DNA of 59,724 nucleotides from Acidobacteriota bacterium (GCA_021813555.1 JAKAKG010000054.1:1-59724), one strand, 5' to 3'. Positions 26,162 through 37,193 are shown, counted from the first letter of the stretch. The notes: generated from the letters alone by a model not told the origin. Numbers and translations: made by a program.

Positions 26162-28087
26162 CTAAGGCGTCTCCACCCGGTCCGTCGAGAAGTCCGCCAC
26201 GCGAGTCTGCGGCCCGTGCTTGATGGTCCAAGAAAAGGCGACCTTCGTCCCCTTGGGGCTGACCACCACGAACTGATGGGCTCCCACCGCCATGGGCCGC
26301 GTGCCGTTGAGAGGCAGGTCATCAAAGTACGAACCATCCACCATCACCTTGCCTTCGTTGCCCGGCTTCCCGTAGAGGAAGACCTGGCCCGTCTGGAAGG
26401 GGGGCGCCTTGAGGGACTCGGACTCCCTGGGCTGGACCTTCACCCTCTCCTCGCGAACACCCCGGATGGCCGGGTCCACGAGGCGGAGGACGTGCTCACC
26501 TGGCGGGAGGCTGAGGACCGCTCCCGAAGCGCCCAGGAGGCGCTCGCCTTCATACACCTGCAGGATACCAGAGGGGTAGAGGACCTTCAACGTGCCATGG
26601 TCGGCCAGCGCCGTGAGGACGGCCTGCACCTTGAACTCCTTCTGGGGATCGATGAGGACTTCATAAGGGTCGTGGGCCGGGAGGTCGAGGGCCACCTTGA
26701 ACGGTTCGCAGCCGTCTCGGGGCACCTTGGCGGGCGTCACCAGGTCGGTGTCCGAACCGTCCACCAGAACCTTCGCCCCAGGCGGATCGCTCGTGACCGG
26801 GAACAGAAACGGTCCCGGCTTGAGAACGAGGTGGAGCCTGTCCCGGGTGGAAGCGCCCGTGACTTTGGCGCTGGCGCCGAGGCATCCCAGACGCGCCTCC
26901 ACCGTGTGCGTGGCGGTATCGCTTGGAAGGAGGGTCACGGCCGCCACGGCGGTGCCATCGAGAAAGAGGGAGGCGCCCGGCGGCGTGGTGACTACGTCCA
27001 GGGCCTTGGGGAGCACTTCCTGCGAAGGCGGCGGTGTGATGGGAGCGAGCTTGATGCCCTCGTACCGCATGTAGCGGGTCACGGCCAGCCATCCGCCGGC
27101 GGCCACAAGAAGGGCCAGAATGGCGAAGCGCCCGTATTTTCGCGACAGGGAGTGGCGCTTTTTGGGCCGCATGCTTTCGGGAACGGGGGGGAGAAAGGCG
27201 GTGTCCGCCATGGGAGATGTACGAGGGGGCGGTTCGATGTGGCTCCAGGCCTGGAGCGGATCGGCCTCCTCCGGATGAAGCAGGGCCCGGCGGAACGCGG
27301 CGGCCGTGGGATAACGGTCATCGGGCCGCTTAGCAAGAGCCTTTTCGATGGCCAGGCTCAGGTGCAAGGGCACCTTGGGGTTTAATTCGCGAGGGTTGGG
27401 CGGCGACTCGTGGAGAACCCGGTAGATGACCGTGGAAATGGAGTCGCCTTGAAAGGGCCGCTCGCCCGTCGCGAGCTCGTAGAGGACGACGCCCATGGAG
27501 AAGACGTCGGACCGGCCGTCCAAGGGCTTGCCGGCCACCTGCTCGGGGGACATATAGTGGGGGGTCCCGATGACCGCGCCGCTGTGAGTCAGGCTGGCCC
27601 CGGAATCTCGGGCCAGGCCGAAATCCATGACTTTGAGAGATTGCCCGTCCACCACCATGAGGTTGCCGGGCTTGATGTCCCGGTGGATGATTCGGGCCCT
27701 GTGGGCGTAGTCCAGGGCCGACAATCCTTGCCCCGCCAGGTTGACCACCCGGTCCGGAGGAAGGAGGTTCCTCTTGGTGCAATAGGCATCAAGCAGGACC
27801 CCCTCCACGAACTCCATGGCGATGTAGAGGGTGCCTTTGTCCTCAAAGACGTCGAAGATGGTCACGATGTTGGGGTGGAGGAGCTTGCCCGCTGCCTGCG
27901 CTTCGCGGAGGAAGCGGGCCCGGCTTTCAGCGATCTCCTCGGGCCTGGCCCCTTCGGAGGGCCGGATGGTCTTGAGGGCCACCTGCCGCCCTATTTGGGG
28001 ATCGTACGCAAGGTACACCACGCCCATGGCTCCCTTGCCCACGATTCTCTGGACCTGGTACCGCCCAACCTGAACGGGTTCGTCCAT
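26162..28087 (-). CDS. Transmembrane Ser/Thr protein kinase with extracytoplasmic PEGA domains
   Basis: This is a Hanks-type kinase of 641 residues. I start at MDEPVQVGRYQVQRIVG (ATG 28087); the ORF-track start adds 35 residues without kinase character. The glycine loop is GKGAMG, the ATP lysine Lys39 (VALKT), and the catalytic loop HRDIKPGN has Asp137. DFG Asp155 and the activation segment GTPHYMSPEQ are intact, so it should be active. A juxtamembrane basic stretch (RPKKRHSLSRKYGR) precedes one TM helix (about 320-337). The extracytoplasmic part holds about four PEGA-like sandwiches (VVTTPPGASLFLDG, VTSDPPGAKVLVDG, LYPSGILQVYEG, KVMVDGSYFD). It heads an operon with the NHL-like and PEGA/TPR proteins. 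Confidence 0.93.
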   Translation of the reverse strand: MDEPVQVGRYQVQRIVGKGAMGVVYLAYDPQIGRQVALKTIRPSEGARPEEIAESRARFLREAQAAGKLLHPNIVTIFDVFEDKGTLYIAMEFVEGVLLDAYCTKRNLLPPDRVVNLAGQGLSALDYAHRARIIHRDIKPGNLMVVDGQSLKVMDFGLARDSGASLTHSGAVIGTPHYMSPEQVAGKPLDGRSDVFSMGVVLYELATGERPFQGDSISTVIYRVLHESPPNPRELNPKVPLHLSLAIEKALAKRPDDRYPTAAAFRRALLHPEEADPLQAWSHIEPPPRTSPMADTAFLPPVPESMRPKKRHSLSRKYGRFAILALLVAAGGWLAVTRYMRYEGIKLAPITPPPSQEVLPKALDVVTTPPGASLFLDGTAVAAVTLLPSDTATHTVEARLGCLGASAKVTGASTRDRLHLVLKPGPFLFPVTSDPPGAKVLVDGSDTDLVTPAKVPRDGCEPFKVALDLPAHDPYEVLIDPQKEFKVQAVLTALADHGTLKVLYPSGILQVYEGERLLGASGAVLSLPPGEHVLRLVDPAIRGVREERVKVQPRESESLKAPPFQTGQVFLYGKPGNEGKVMVDGSYFDDLPLNGTRPMAVGAHQFVVVSPKGTKVAFSWTIKHGPQTRVADFSTDRVETP

Positions 28088-28207
28088 CACGCCCGCCCCC
28101 CGGTGATTCCGTGGTCTTGACACTTTACCACGCCGGCCATGCTGGATCCTCATTACAAGCTTACCATGTTGCTCAAGGGTTTGCCACCCCAAGATATTTC
28201 ATCATAC

Positions 28208-28236
28208 TTGACAACGACAGACTAAGACTTTATATT
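28208..28236 (+). promoter_or_regulatory. Sigma-70 promoter of clpB
   Basis: TTGACA at 28208-28213 and TATATT at 28231-28236 with an optimal 17-base spacer. AGGAGG at 28263-28268 precedes the ATG. No CIRCE element (TTAGCACTC-N9-GAGTGCTAA) is present, so control by HrcA is not supported here. Confidence 0.85.
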
Positions 28237-28276
28237 ACCTTAATGCTAACATTTTAGACCATAGGAGGCTCGTTGG

Positions 28277-30877
28277 ATGCGTTGGGAACAGTTCACCGAA
28301 AAAGCACGGGAAGCTATGAACGGGGCGGCAGAGCTCGCCTCCTCCCGCCAGAACTCGGAAGTGACCCCCGAGCACATTCTCATGACTCTCGTGCGCCAGG
28401 AGGGCGGCATCGTGCCTGCTATCCTCGAGCGCCTTCACCTCGATCCCCTTGCCCTGGCCAACAAGGTGGAGCGGGCCTTGGACCGCCTTCCTAAGATCAC
28501 CGGTTCGGGCGCTGAGCCGGCCCTCTCCCGGCAAGCCCTCCAGGTCCTGGAGTCGGCCGCCGGACAGGCCCGGTTCTTCAAAGACGACTTCGTGTCCACG
28601 GAGCACATCCTTGCGGCCCTCCTGGAGGCCACCGGCACGGAGGCGGGGAAGGCCCTCATCGCCTCGGGATTGAACCGGGATCAGCTCCTGGCGGCCCTTC
28701 AGGACCTGCGCGGGTCCCAAAGAATCACGGACCCCAACCCCGAGGGCAAGTATCAAGCCCTCAAGCAATACGGGCGGGACCTCACGGAGATGGCGCGCCT
28801 TCGCAAGCTGGACCCGGTCATCGGGAGAGACGAGGAAATCCGCCGCGTGACCCAGATCCTGGCTCGCCGCACCAAGAACAATCCCGTCCTCGTGGGCGAC
28901 CCCGGCGTGGGTAAGACCGCCATCGTGGAAGGGCTCGCCCTCCGCATGGCCGACGGCGACGTGCCCGATCCCCTCAGGAACAAGCGCCTCGTGCAGCTCG
29001 ACCTGGCGAGCCTCATCGCGGGAACGAAATTCAGAGGCGAGTTCGAGGATCGCCTGAAGGCGGTCGTGAAGGAGATCACGGCCAGCGACGGCGACGTCAT
29101 CCTCTTCATCGACGAGCTGCACACCCTGGTGGGCGCGGGAGCCGCCGAAGGCGCCATGGACGCCGCCAATATTCTCAAGCCCGCTCTGGCCCGAGGAGAG
29201 CTCCACGCCATCGGGGCCACGACGGTGAACGAGTATCGCAAGCACATCGAGAAAGACCCGGCCCTGGAGCGCCGATTTCAGCCCATCTTCGTGGGTGAGC
29301 CGACGGTGGAGGACGCCATCGGCATCCTGCGCGGCTTGAAGGAGCGGTTCGAAGTGCACCACGGGATCCGAATTCGCGACGGAGCCATCGTGGCCGCCGT
29401 GACCCTCTCCCACCGCTACATCCACGACCGGTTCCTCCCGGACAAAGCCATCGATTTGGTGGACGAGGCGGCGGCGCGGTTGCGCATCCAGGTGGACTCG
29501 GTGCCCTACGAACTCGATACCCTGGAGCGCCGCATGGCTTCCCTGCAGATCGAAAAGCAGGCTCTCCTCAAGGAGAACGACCCGGCCGCCATGGAGCGCC
29601 TCGAAACCCTCGCCCGTGAGCTCGCCGACGTGGAGGGCGAGGCCAAAGCCATGCGCGCCCGCTGGCAGAACGAACGGGAAGCCATCAAGGCCATCCAGGA
29701 GCGCAAGCGCGACGCGGAGGACCTGCGCGGAGAGGCGGAGCGAGCCGAGCGCGTGGGCAACTACGACGAAGCGGCCAAATTAAAATATGGCCGTCTGCCC
29801 CAGATCGAGCAGGACATCGAATCGGCCCAGACGAGGCTCAAGGCCCTCCAGAAGGAGCGCCCCCTCCTTAAAGAGGAGGTTGACGAGGAGGACATCGCCC
29901 TCGTGGTCTCCCTCTGGACGGGCATCCCCGTGTCGCGCATGCTCGAAGGGGAGCGGGCTAAGCTCCTGGCCATGGAGGACCGGTTGAGAACCCGGGTCGT
30001 GGGGCAGGAAGAAGCCCTCGGCGTGGTCTCCGATGCCGTGCGCCGGTCCCGCTCGGGCATGGGCGACCCTCGCCGCCCCATGGGCTCCTTCCTCTTTATG
30101 GGCCCCACGGGCGTAGGCAAGACGGAACTGTGCAAGGCTCTGGCCGAGTTTCTCTTCGACGACGAGCGGGCCATGGTGCGCCTGGACATGAGTGAATACA
30201 TGGAGAAGCACTCCGTCTCCCGCCTCGTGGGCGCACCCCCTGGATACGTAGGCCACGAGGAGGGGGGCCAGCTCACGGAGGCGGTACACCGGCGCCCCTA
30301 CAGCGTTATCCTCCTGGACGAAATCGAAAAGGCCCATCCCGACGTCTTCAACATTCTTCTCCAAGTCCTGGACGACGGGCGCCTGACGGACGCCAAGGGC
30401 CGGACCGTGGATTTCTCCCAGACCCTGCTGGTGATGACGAGCAACATCGGTTCCCGGTGGATTCAGGACCTTGCGGCCAAGGACCCCGACGCCATGCGAG
30501 ACCGCGTCATGGACGAACTGCGCGCCACCTTTCGCCCCGAGTTCCTCAACCGCCTCGACGAGGTGGTCATGTTCAGGTCTCTGAGCCGGGAAGACATCGA
30601 AGGCATCGTGGACATTCAGGTGGCGGTGCTGGAGAAGCGGCTGCGGGAGCGCGGCTTCGAGCTCAGGCTGGATGAGAGCGCCCGGCGGTTTCTCGCGGAG
30701 GAGGGCTACGACCCGGCGTACGGCGCGCGGCCCCTCAAGCGGGCCATCCAGAAGTACCTCGAAAATCCCCTCGCCAAGGATATCCTCGGCGGGAAGTTCA
30801 CGCCGGGGCTGGCCGTTCAAGCAAGTGCCGGAGACGGCGCGCTGGCCTTCCGGGCCACGGAGGCGGTGGTAAACTAA
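28277..30877 (+). CDS. clpB: ATP-dependent disaggregase ClpB
   Basis: The 866-residue hexameric AAA+ chaperone extracts polypeptides from aggregates together with the DnaK system. The N-domain (1-145) has the two Clp repeats ([33 protein letters not shown]). NBD1 has Walker A GDPGVGKT (207-214) and Walker [15 protein letters not shown]. The coiled-coil middle domain that defines ClpB is present (about 410-530, [19 protein letters not shown]...). NBD2 has [19 protein letters not shown] and [17 protein letters not shown], with sensor 2 in [12 protein letters not shown]. The AGGAGG site and strong promoter fix the start. It opens a proteostasis block with htpX, htrA and grpE. Confidence 0.98.
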   Translation: MRWEQFTEKAREAMNGAAELASSRQNSEVTPEHILMTLVRQEGGIVPAILERLHLDPLALANKVERALDRLPKITGSGAEPALSRQALQVLESAAGQARFFKDDFVSTEHILAALLEATGTEAGKALIASGLNRDQLLAALQDLRGSQRITDPNPEGKYQALKQYGRDLTEMARLRKLDPVIGRDEEIRRVTQILARRTKNNPVLVGDPGVGKTAIVEGLALRMADGDVPDPLRNKRLVQLDLASLIAGTKFRGEFEDRLKAVVKEITASDGDVILFIDELHTLVGAGAAEGAMDAANILKPALARGELHAIGATTVNEYRKHIEKDPALERRFQPIFVGEPTVEDAIGILRGLKERFEVHHGIRIRDGAIVAAVTLSHRYIHDRFLPDKAIDLVDEAAARLRIQVDSVPYELDTLERRMASLQIEKQALLKENDPAAMERLETLARELADVEGEAKAMRARWQNEREAIKAIQERKRDAEDLRGEAERAERVGNYDEAAKLKYGRLPQIEQDIESAQTRLKALQKERPLLKEEVDEEDIALVVSLWTGIPVSRMLEGERAKLLAMEDRLRTRVVGQEEALGVVSDAVRRSRSGMGDPRRPMGSFLFMGPTGVGKTELCKALAEFLFDDERAMVRLDMSEYMEKHSVSRLVGAPPGYVGHEEGGQLTEAVHRRPYSVILLDEIEKAHPDVFNILLQVLDDGRLTDAKGRTVDFSQTLLVMTSNIGSRWIQDLAAKDPDAMRDRVMDELRATFRPEFLNRLDEVVMFRSLSREDIEGIVDIQVAVLEKRLRERGFELRLDESARRFLAEEGYDPAYGARPLKRAIQKYLENPLAKDILGGKFTPGLAVQASAGDGALAFRATEAVVN

Positions 30878-30894
30878 GGTGGCTGGCGTAGGAC

Positions 30895-30968
30895 GTGGGA
30901 GCGGCCTCCAGGCCGTGAACCGCCGGGGCCGCGGGATCGGCCCATCGCCGCCGGGAGGCGGCTCCCAC
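30895..30968. repeat. REP-like palindromic element
   Basis: GTGGGAGC...GCTCCCAC arms (13 of 15 outer bases pair: GTGGGAGCGGCCTCC with GGAGGCGGCTCCCAC) enclose further GC-rich palindromes (GGCCTCCAGGCC, CCGGGGCCGCGG). The form, about 74 bases beginning GTGGGAGCGGCC, resembles REP elements of proteobacteria that are mobilised by RAYT transposases. It fills the clpB-htpX spacer. Confidence 0.7.
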
Positions 30969-30987
30969 TGAACTTCGGAGGTCGACC

Positions 30988-31845
30988 ATGGCCAACTGGT
31001 TTAAGACAATGCTTCTCTTCGTGGCTCTCGCCGCGGTCCTCATGCTCGTGGGCGGCGCGGTGGCAGGTAGGCAGGGGCTGATCATCGCCCTGGTCATTTC
31101 CATCGGCATCAACTTCTTCTCTTATTGGTTCTCGGACAAGATTGTCCTGGCCTCCTACCGGGCCAAGCCCCTCACCGAGACGGAGGCGCCCAGGGCCCAC
31201 GCGGTCCTCGCGCAGCTCAGCCAGGCGGCGGGAATCCCCAAGCCGCCCCTGTACCACACCCCCGAAAGCTCCCCCAACGCCTTCGCCACGGGGCGCGACC
31301 CCCAGCATGCGGTGGTGTGCGTCACGGACGGCATTCTGGACCTGCTGGACGAGGAAGAGCTCAAGGGCGTTCTGGGACACGAGCTCGCCCACGTCAAGCA
31401 CCGGGACATCCTCATCGGGACCGTGGCGGCCTCCATCGCTTCCACCATCATGTTCATCGCCAGCATGGCCCGGTGGGCGGCCATCTTCGGCGGCTTCGGC
31501 GGCGGCCGCGACCGCGAAGGGGGAGGCAACCCCATCGCCCTTCTCGTGGCGGCCGTGGTGGCACCCCTGGCGGCCCTTCTCATTCAGATGGCCATTTCCC
31601 GGTCCCGAGAATACGGCGCCGACGAGAGCGGAGCCCAATTCGCGGGGAACCCTTACGGCCTGGCCAACGCCCTCAAGAAGCTTCAGACCGTCTCGGCCCG
31701 AATCCCCCTGAAGGCGAGCCCCGCCACGGCCCACATGTTCATCGTTAAACCCTTCACGGGAGGCGGCATGTTCAACCTCTTCGCCACCCATCCGCCCATC
31801 GAAAAGCGCATCGCGAGGCTCATGGACATGAGGGGAGCCACGTGA
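30988..31845 (+). CDS. htpX: HtpX-family membrane zinc metalloprotease
   Basis: The 285-residue M48 protease acts in the inner membrane and cleaves damaged membrane proteins. Two N-terminal TM helices (MLLFVALAAVLMLVGGAVA and GLIIALVISIGINFFSYWF) are followed by ESSPNAFATG. The zinc motif HELAHVKH has His131, Glu132 and His135. Two further TM helices (TVAASIASTIMFIASMA, LLVAAVVAPLAALLIQMAI) come next, then the third ligand region SREYGADESGA. The C-terminus THPPIEKRIARL is the family signature. It follows clpB after the REP-like element, consistent with a stress-response block. Confidence 0.96.
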   Translation: MANWFKTMLLFVALAAVLMLVGGAVAGRQGLIIALVISIGINFFSYWFSDKIVLASYRAKPLTETEAPRAHAVLAQLSQAAGIPKPPLYHTPESSPNAFATGRDPQHAVVCVTDGILDLLDEEELKGVLGHELAHVKHRDILIGTVAASIASTIMFIASMARWAAIFGGFGGGRDREGGGNPIALLVAAVVAPLAALLIQMAISRSREYGADESGAQFAGNPYGLANALKKLQTVSARIPLKASPATAHMFIVKPFTGGGMFNLFATHPPIEKRIARLMDMRGAT

Positions 31846-31901
31846 AGTCATGAAGTTAGGAATGGAACCGTGATGAGAACCGGGACAATCAAGGATGGGG
31901 C

Positions 31902-33227
<1,326 letters not shown>

Positions 33228-33349
33228 TGAGTGAAACGTGAAAAGGCAACAGTGAAGAGAACAACGTGAAGGGCATCGTGAGCTACACGTCCAAAACGGG
33301 TTGAATCTATCACCAGGTGCCTGCCATGAGAAAACCGAGGGAATCATCG

Positions 33350-33874
33350 ATGAATATTGTGGACAAGAGACGTATCCGCGAGGACTCCGAGGAGATCATC
33401 GCCACGGAACCCAACTTGAAGCCCACGTATGTCCAGGAACTTGAAGAGCGCACCCGCCGCGCGGAGGCCGCCTTGCGCCAGCGAGTGGCGGACCTGGAGG
33501 CAGAGACTCAGCGGGCCCGGGAGAGGATCCAGGCGGGGATCGAGCAGCGATACGAGCGAAAAGAGCGGGACCTCCTCGTAGAAGTTCTCGGCCTCCTGGA
33601 CGACGTGGACAGGGCGGCCGCCCTCTCCTGCGACGTACCAGCCGTGGCCGAAGGCCTCTCGCTTCTCACGGCCCGGGTGGAGCAGTTTCTGAAGGCCCAC
33701 GGTTGCACAAAATTCGTCCCTGAGAACCAGCCCTTCGATCCCGAGACCATGGAGGCGGTGGCCGCGGTGGAAGGCCAGGCCGGTTTGGTGGTGAGCGTGT
33801 TCAAGCCGGGATACTTCATGAAGGACACCCTCATCAGGCCTGCCCAGGTGACGGTGGGACGGACAGGCTCATAG
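33350..33874 (+). CDS. grpE: GrpE-type nucleotide exchange factor
   Basis: GrpE releases ADP from DnaK. The 174-residue product has the long N-terminal coiled coil (LEERTRRAEAALRQRVADLEAETQRARERIQ). The head domain pattern is FVPENQPFDPETMEAVAAVEG...GYFMKDTLIRPAQVTVGR, where the usual HEAV is MEAV and LRPA is IRPA. I choose the ATG at 33350, preceded by GAGGGA with seven-base spacing, over the GTG at 33317 and ATG at 33326. The adjacent spacer (33228-33300) contains loosely repeated ACGTGAA text. DnaK and DnaJ are not in the window, and the divergence leaves room for a GrpE paralogue rather than the main copy. Confidence 0.85.
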   Translation: MNIVDKRRIREDSEEIIATEPNLKPTYVQELEERTRRAEAALRQRVADLEAETQRARERIQAGIEQRYERKERDLLVEVLGLLDDVDRAAALSCDVPAVAEGLSLLTARVEQFLKAHGCTKFVPENQPFDPETMEAVAAVEGQAGLVVSVFKPGYFMKDTLIRPAQVTVGRTGS

Positions 33875-34091
33875 GTGGGGGATCCCGGAGCTTGGTGCAT
33901 CGCTTCCGATTTCAAAGACTAAGGGCCTTATAAACCTGTAGAACCCCCCTGTTGCAATTTCACTTTTTGATGTATTCTACGAGGGACGGCAAAGGGGAAA
34001 CCGTTGAAACTGCTCGCATTCCCGCGCCGGAGGAGGCCTTGGCGGAAAGGGAAAGTCTTTGGTTCTCAGGCTTTTCCAAGGGGGCGTTCGG

Positions 34092-34120
34092 TTGCGAAGG
34101 CCCGGGGGGCGTGCTATATT
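34092..34120 (+). promoter_or_regulatory. Probable promoter of the PQQ-propeller gene
   Basis: TTGCGA at 34092 and TATATT at 34115 with a 17-base spacer; GAGGAGGGA precedes the ATG at 34146. The rest of the 33875-34091 spacer shows nothing I can name. Confidence 0.6.
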
Positions 34121-34145
34121 CACCCAAAGGTGAGGAGGAGGGACC

Positions 34146-35861
34146 ATGCGCCGTTTGCTGATACTCGGCCTTTTCGTGTTGGCAGGCATCGCCGCACAGG
34201 CTCAGACCCCGCTGTGGGTCTTCGGTTCGCAGTCGTCGATCCTCTTTGACCCCACGGTCGGTCCGGACGGCACGAGTTATTACACCACGGTGGACAACAA
34301 AATCGCCGCCGTGAGCAGCTCGGGCGTTTACAAATGGGCCGCGGACCTCGGCGCCCAGGCTATGACCCCCATCGCCCTTCAAGGCACGACGCTTTTCGTG
34401 GGCACGTCGAGCCAGCAGATCCGGGCCTACAGCGTAGCCGGAAACGTCGTGTGGAAAACGGTCCTCGAGAAAAACATCAAGACGCCCATCGCCGTGGCCA
34501 GCGACAACACCCTCTTCTTCGGACTGGAAAACGGCCAGCTCTACGCCGTGAACGGAAACACGGGGAAGGTGAACTGGCATTTTTATGTAGATACGATGAT
34601 GGGCCCGCCTACCGTGAGCCATGCGGGCAACGTGTACGTAGCCGGAAGCGCCTTCATGCATTCCATCGACGCCAAGACGGGCCAGGTGATCTGGCGCAAG
34701 GACGTGTTTAACTTCTCCAACGTTCCCCTGGCCATGGACAACTACGACAACATGGTCTACATCCGCCGCGGCATCATGGACATTTACGATTACCGCGGGA
34801 ATTTCTTGTGGGAAGCCTACGATGACACAGGCACCCTGATCCTCATCCAAAACGTGCAGCCGCTCATCTACGGCGACATCCTTGTGGCCGCAGTTCAGGG
34901 CGGAGGCGACATCTACGGATTCGACAGCCGTACGGGCCAGATCGTCTGGCAGTTCAGCAAGGTCAACTCCACCAACCCCGTGAAGTGGACCCCCAAGGCC
35001 GTGAGTTCCATGGCCGTGGACAGCCGCGGCATGGTGACCTACTGCGACACGACAGCGGGCCAGATCGCCTTCTTTGACGCCACCACGGGATGGTTCAAGA
35101 GCTTCATGCCCAGCAACGGCCTGGGCAACAGCTTCGCCCTGGTGGGCATGGGAACGGGCGGCTACGGCGTGATTCGGGCCGGCACGGGGAACAAGACCTT
35201 GGTGGGGTACAAGATGCCCGCCGGCCCCGGAAGCCCCTGGAGCCAGTGGGGCGGAACCGCCTATAAGCAAATGCGCCGGGACGATCCGCCTTACCTGACC
35301 CTCAGCCAGCCCCTGGACGGGCAGGTGATCACCGGAGCGTTTTGCGCCGTAGCCGCCGCCAGTGACGACTTCTCCCTTGCCGACCTGTCCATTTACATGA
35401 ACGGGACACAAGTCGCCAAGTCAGGCGGCGGCTCCGTGTCCTTTTGCACCAACAGCGCCTCGTTCCAAGACGGCGCCTACGACATCGTGGCCGTGGGACG
35501 GGACTCGGGAGGCAACCAGGCCACGGCCTCGGCCTCGGTGGCCTTCGTCAACCCTCCGCCGGTCTACGGCGTAAGCTACGGTGCCCCCGTCTTCAGTTGG
35601 ATTAAGAACGGGGTGGACGGTAAATACGAAGTGGATATTTCCCTTAGCCCATCCTTCGCCCCCGTCCTCGTGAGCAGCGCCACGCCCTCGAAGAACTTCG
35701 TGAAGGGAACCACCTGGCAGCCGAGCCAGAAAAAATGGGCCAAGGTCCAAAATGCGGCCCGGCTCTCGGCCACCACCCAGACCACCTTCTACTGGAGAGT
35801 GGTGGGCAAATCGGGCGGGTTGGTAACGACGCGGTCCTTCATCATGGATAAGACCAAATAG
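34146..35861 (+). CDS. Secreted PQQ-type beta-propeller protein with C-terminal sandwich domains
   Basis: The 571-residue product has a clear signal peptide (MRRLLILGLFVLAGIAAQAQ). The first 380 residues form PQQ/PQQ_2-like propeller blades: VYKWAADLGAQAMTPIAL, LYAVNGNTGKVNWHF, SIDAKTGQVIWRKDV and GFDSRTGQIVWQFSK. No dehydrogenase catalytic motif is seen, so a structural or binding role is likelier than an enzyme. The C-terminal 180 residues include an Ig-like segment (LTLSQPLDGQVITGAFCAVAAASDDFSLADLSIYMNG) and an FN3-like segment (PVFSWIKNGVDGKYEVDISLSPSFA). It is a single-gene unit with its own promoter and terminator. The function is unknown. Confidence 0.82.
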   Translation: MRRLLILGLFVLAGIAAQAQTPLWVFGSQSSILFDPTVGPDGTSYYTTVDNKIAAVSSSGVYKWAADLGAQAMTPIALQGTTLFVGTSSQQIRAYSVAGNVVWKTVLEKNIKTPIAVASDNTLFFGLENGQLYAVNGNTGKVNWHFYVDTMMGPPTVSHAGNVYVAGSAFMHSIDAKTGQVIWRKDVFNFSNVPLAMDNYDNMVYIRRGIMDIYDYRGNFLWEAYDDTGTLILIQNVQPLIYGDILVAAVQGGGDIYGFDSRTGQIVWQFSKVNSTNPVKWTPKAVSSMAVDSRGMVTYCDTTAGQIAFFDATTGWFKSFMPSNGLGNSFALVGMGTGGYGVIRAGTGNKTLVGYKMPAGPGSPWSQWGGTAYKQMRRDDPPYLTLSQPLDGQVITGAFCAVAAASDDFSLADLSIYMNGTQVAKSGGGSVSFCTNSASFQDGAYDIVAVGRDSGGNQATASASVAFVNPPPVYGVSYGAPVFSWIKNGVDGKYEVDISLSPSFAPVLVSSATPSKNFVKGTTWQPSQKKWAKVQNAARLSATTQTTFYWRVVGKSGGLVTTRSFIMDKTK

Positions 35862-35893
35862 ATCGAAATCCTTAGGCACGCTGGCGTCATTCC

Positions 35894-35917
35894 AAAGGCC
35901 CCCGCAGGGGGCCTTTT
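35894..35917. terminator. Intrinsic terminator between convergent genes
   Basis: AAAGGCCCCC, loop GCA, GGGGGCCTTTT: a perfect 10-bp stem ending in a short T run on the plus strand and A/T bases on the minus strand. It serves the PQQ-propeller gene and possibly truB from the other side. Confidence 0.88.
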
Positions 35918-35950
35918 CGTTGGCGATCGACCGATCACGGCGGAGAGGAG

Positions 35951-36835
35951 TTAGGGAAAGACCGCGGTGGGAAGGAGGAGGCGTCCTTCCACCCGGCCCA
36001 GGGCGATGAACCGCTCCGTGGGACCCAGGATCCGCACCAGCCCTTCCAGCCCCTGGAGCCCAAGAGGGGCCAGGATTTTCTGCCCGAAAAGGAGGAGGCG
36101 CTCCTCTCTCTGATCGACCCTGTGGACGGGCAGCCCCACGTCCACGAGATCGAAGGGCACGAATCCGCGCTCCAGAAAGGGATCGTCCAGGGGGTTGGCG
36201 GAGGCAAGGACGAAGGGCCCCACGTGGGTGCGGCCGAGTTCGTGGCAATGGGAGGGACACCCGGCCCGTTCGCCCATTTGCTCCGCCACGGTCCGAACGT
36301 ACGTCCCTGAGGAACACCTCAGGCGGAACTGCACGTCCCGCTCATCGAGAGGCTGCACGTTGAACTCGTAGAGGGTGATGGGGACCGGATCGAGACTCAC
36401 GGGTTCTCCGCGGCGGGCGAGCTTGTAGGCCCGGACGTGCCCCACCCGCTTGGCCGAGTAGGCCGGGGGCGTCTGCATGAGAGGCCCCACGAAACTGTCC
36501 GCCATGGCCTGCCACTGCGCAGCGGTCAACTTGGGAGGAGTTCCTTCCGCTACCACGCGGCCGTCCCGGTCGCACGTGTCCGTCCCCTGTCCGAATCGGA
36601 TGATTCCTTCGTAGGCCTTGTCCATGCCCTGAAAGAGGCTGGCGAGCCGGGTACCCTTGCCGAGGAGGAGGATGAGCAAGCCCGTGCAAAAGGGGTCCAG
36701 CGTGCCGCCGTGTCCCACCTTGAACTTCCGAGGACAGAGCCGCCGGACGGCGGACACGCAGTCGTGCGAGGTCATCCCCGCGGGCTTGTTCAGGAGGATG
36801 AGGCCGTCGGGAGGATTAGGCGTCGCTTGGGTCAT
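35951..36835 (-). CDS. truB: tRNA pseudouridine(55) synthase
   Basis: TruB converts U55 of the tRNA T-loop to pseudouridine. The 294-residue product opens with PDGLILLNKPAGMTSHDCVSAVRR. The catalytic aspartate is Asp47 in GHGGTLDPFCTGLL, and KAYEGIIRFGQGTDTCDRDG and PPAYSAKRVGHVRAYKLAR are conserved. CSSGTYVRTVAEQMGE and a C-terminal PUA-like region follow. It is the last gene of the rimP-nusA-infB-rbfA-truB operon, and its start overlaps rbfA by 20 bases. Confidence 0.97.
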   Translation of the reverse strand: MTQATPNPPDGLILLNKPAGMTSHDCVSAVRRLCPRKFKVGHGGTLDPFCTGLLILLLGKGTRLASLFQGMDKAYEGIIRFGQGTDTCDRDGRVVAEGTPPKLTAAQWQAMADSFVGPLMQTPPAYSAKRVGHVRAYKLARRGEPVSLDPVPITLYEFNVQPLDERDVQFRLRCSSGTYVRTVAEQMGERAGCPSHCHELGRTHVGPFVLASANPLDDPFLERGFVPFDLVDVGLPVHRVDQREERLLLFGQKILAPLGLQGLEGLVRILGPTERFIALGRVEGRLLLPTAVFP

Positions 36836-37181
36836 GGTCCTTGTGGATGGACGCGAGGAGGTCTTCGATGTGCCGGGCCCGCTCCTCCGCTTCGTCGAAG
36901 ACGAACCGGAGTTCGGGTGCCTGCTTCAGGTGCAGGTTCTTGCCCAGGAAGCTTCGCAGCCGCTTGGCGTGATCCGCGAGGAGCGCCGCGGCTTCTTTCT
37001 TGGGAAGCTCGGAGTCGAGGACCGTGTAAAAAACGCGAGCCACGGCCAGGTCCTTGCTCATCTGGACCTCCGTGACGGTGACCCACTGGAATTTCGGCTC
37101 CTCCATCTCGCGCATGAGGGCGTTTGAGATGGCGTGCCTGACCAGGTCACCCACCTTGTCGGTCTTGGCGAATCGTCGCAT
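36816..37181 (-). CDS. rbfA: 30S ribosome-binding factor RbfA
   Basis: RbfA assists late maturation of the 30S subunit and 16S rRNA 5-prime processing. The ATG at 37181 gives 121 residues beginning MRRFAKTDKVGDLVRHAISNALMRE, the usual RbfA start. The ORF-track extension to 37280 runs into a low-complexity spacer. The KH-like core VTVTEVQMSKDLAVARVFYTVL and the C-terminal LRFVFDEAEERARHIEDLL are typical. It lies between infB and truB as in most bacteria, but with a repeat-rich spacer upstream. Confidence 0.95.
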   Translation of the reverse strand: MRRFAKTDKVGDLVRHAISNALMREMEEPKFQWVTVTEVQMSKDLAVARVFYTVLDSELPKKEAAALLADHAKRLRSFLGKNLHLKQAPELRFVFDEAEERARHIEDLLASIHKDHDPSDA

Positions 37182-37193
37182 GGCATACCTCAG

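Noticed and set aside
28140-28276. CIRCE heat-shock operator before clpB
   Set aside because: TTAATGCTAACATTTTAG is only superficially similar; the required inverted arms are absent.
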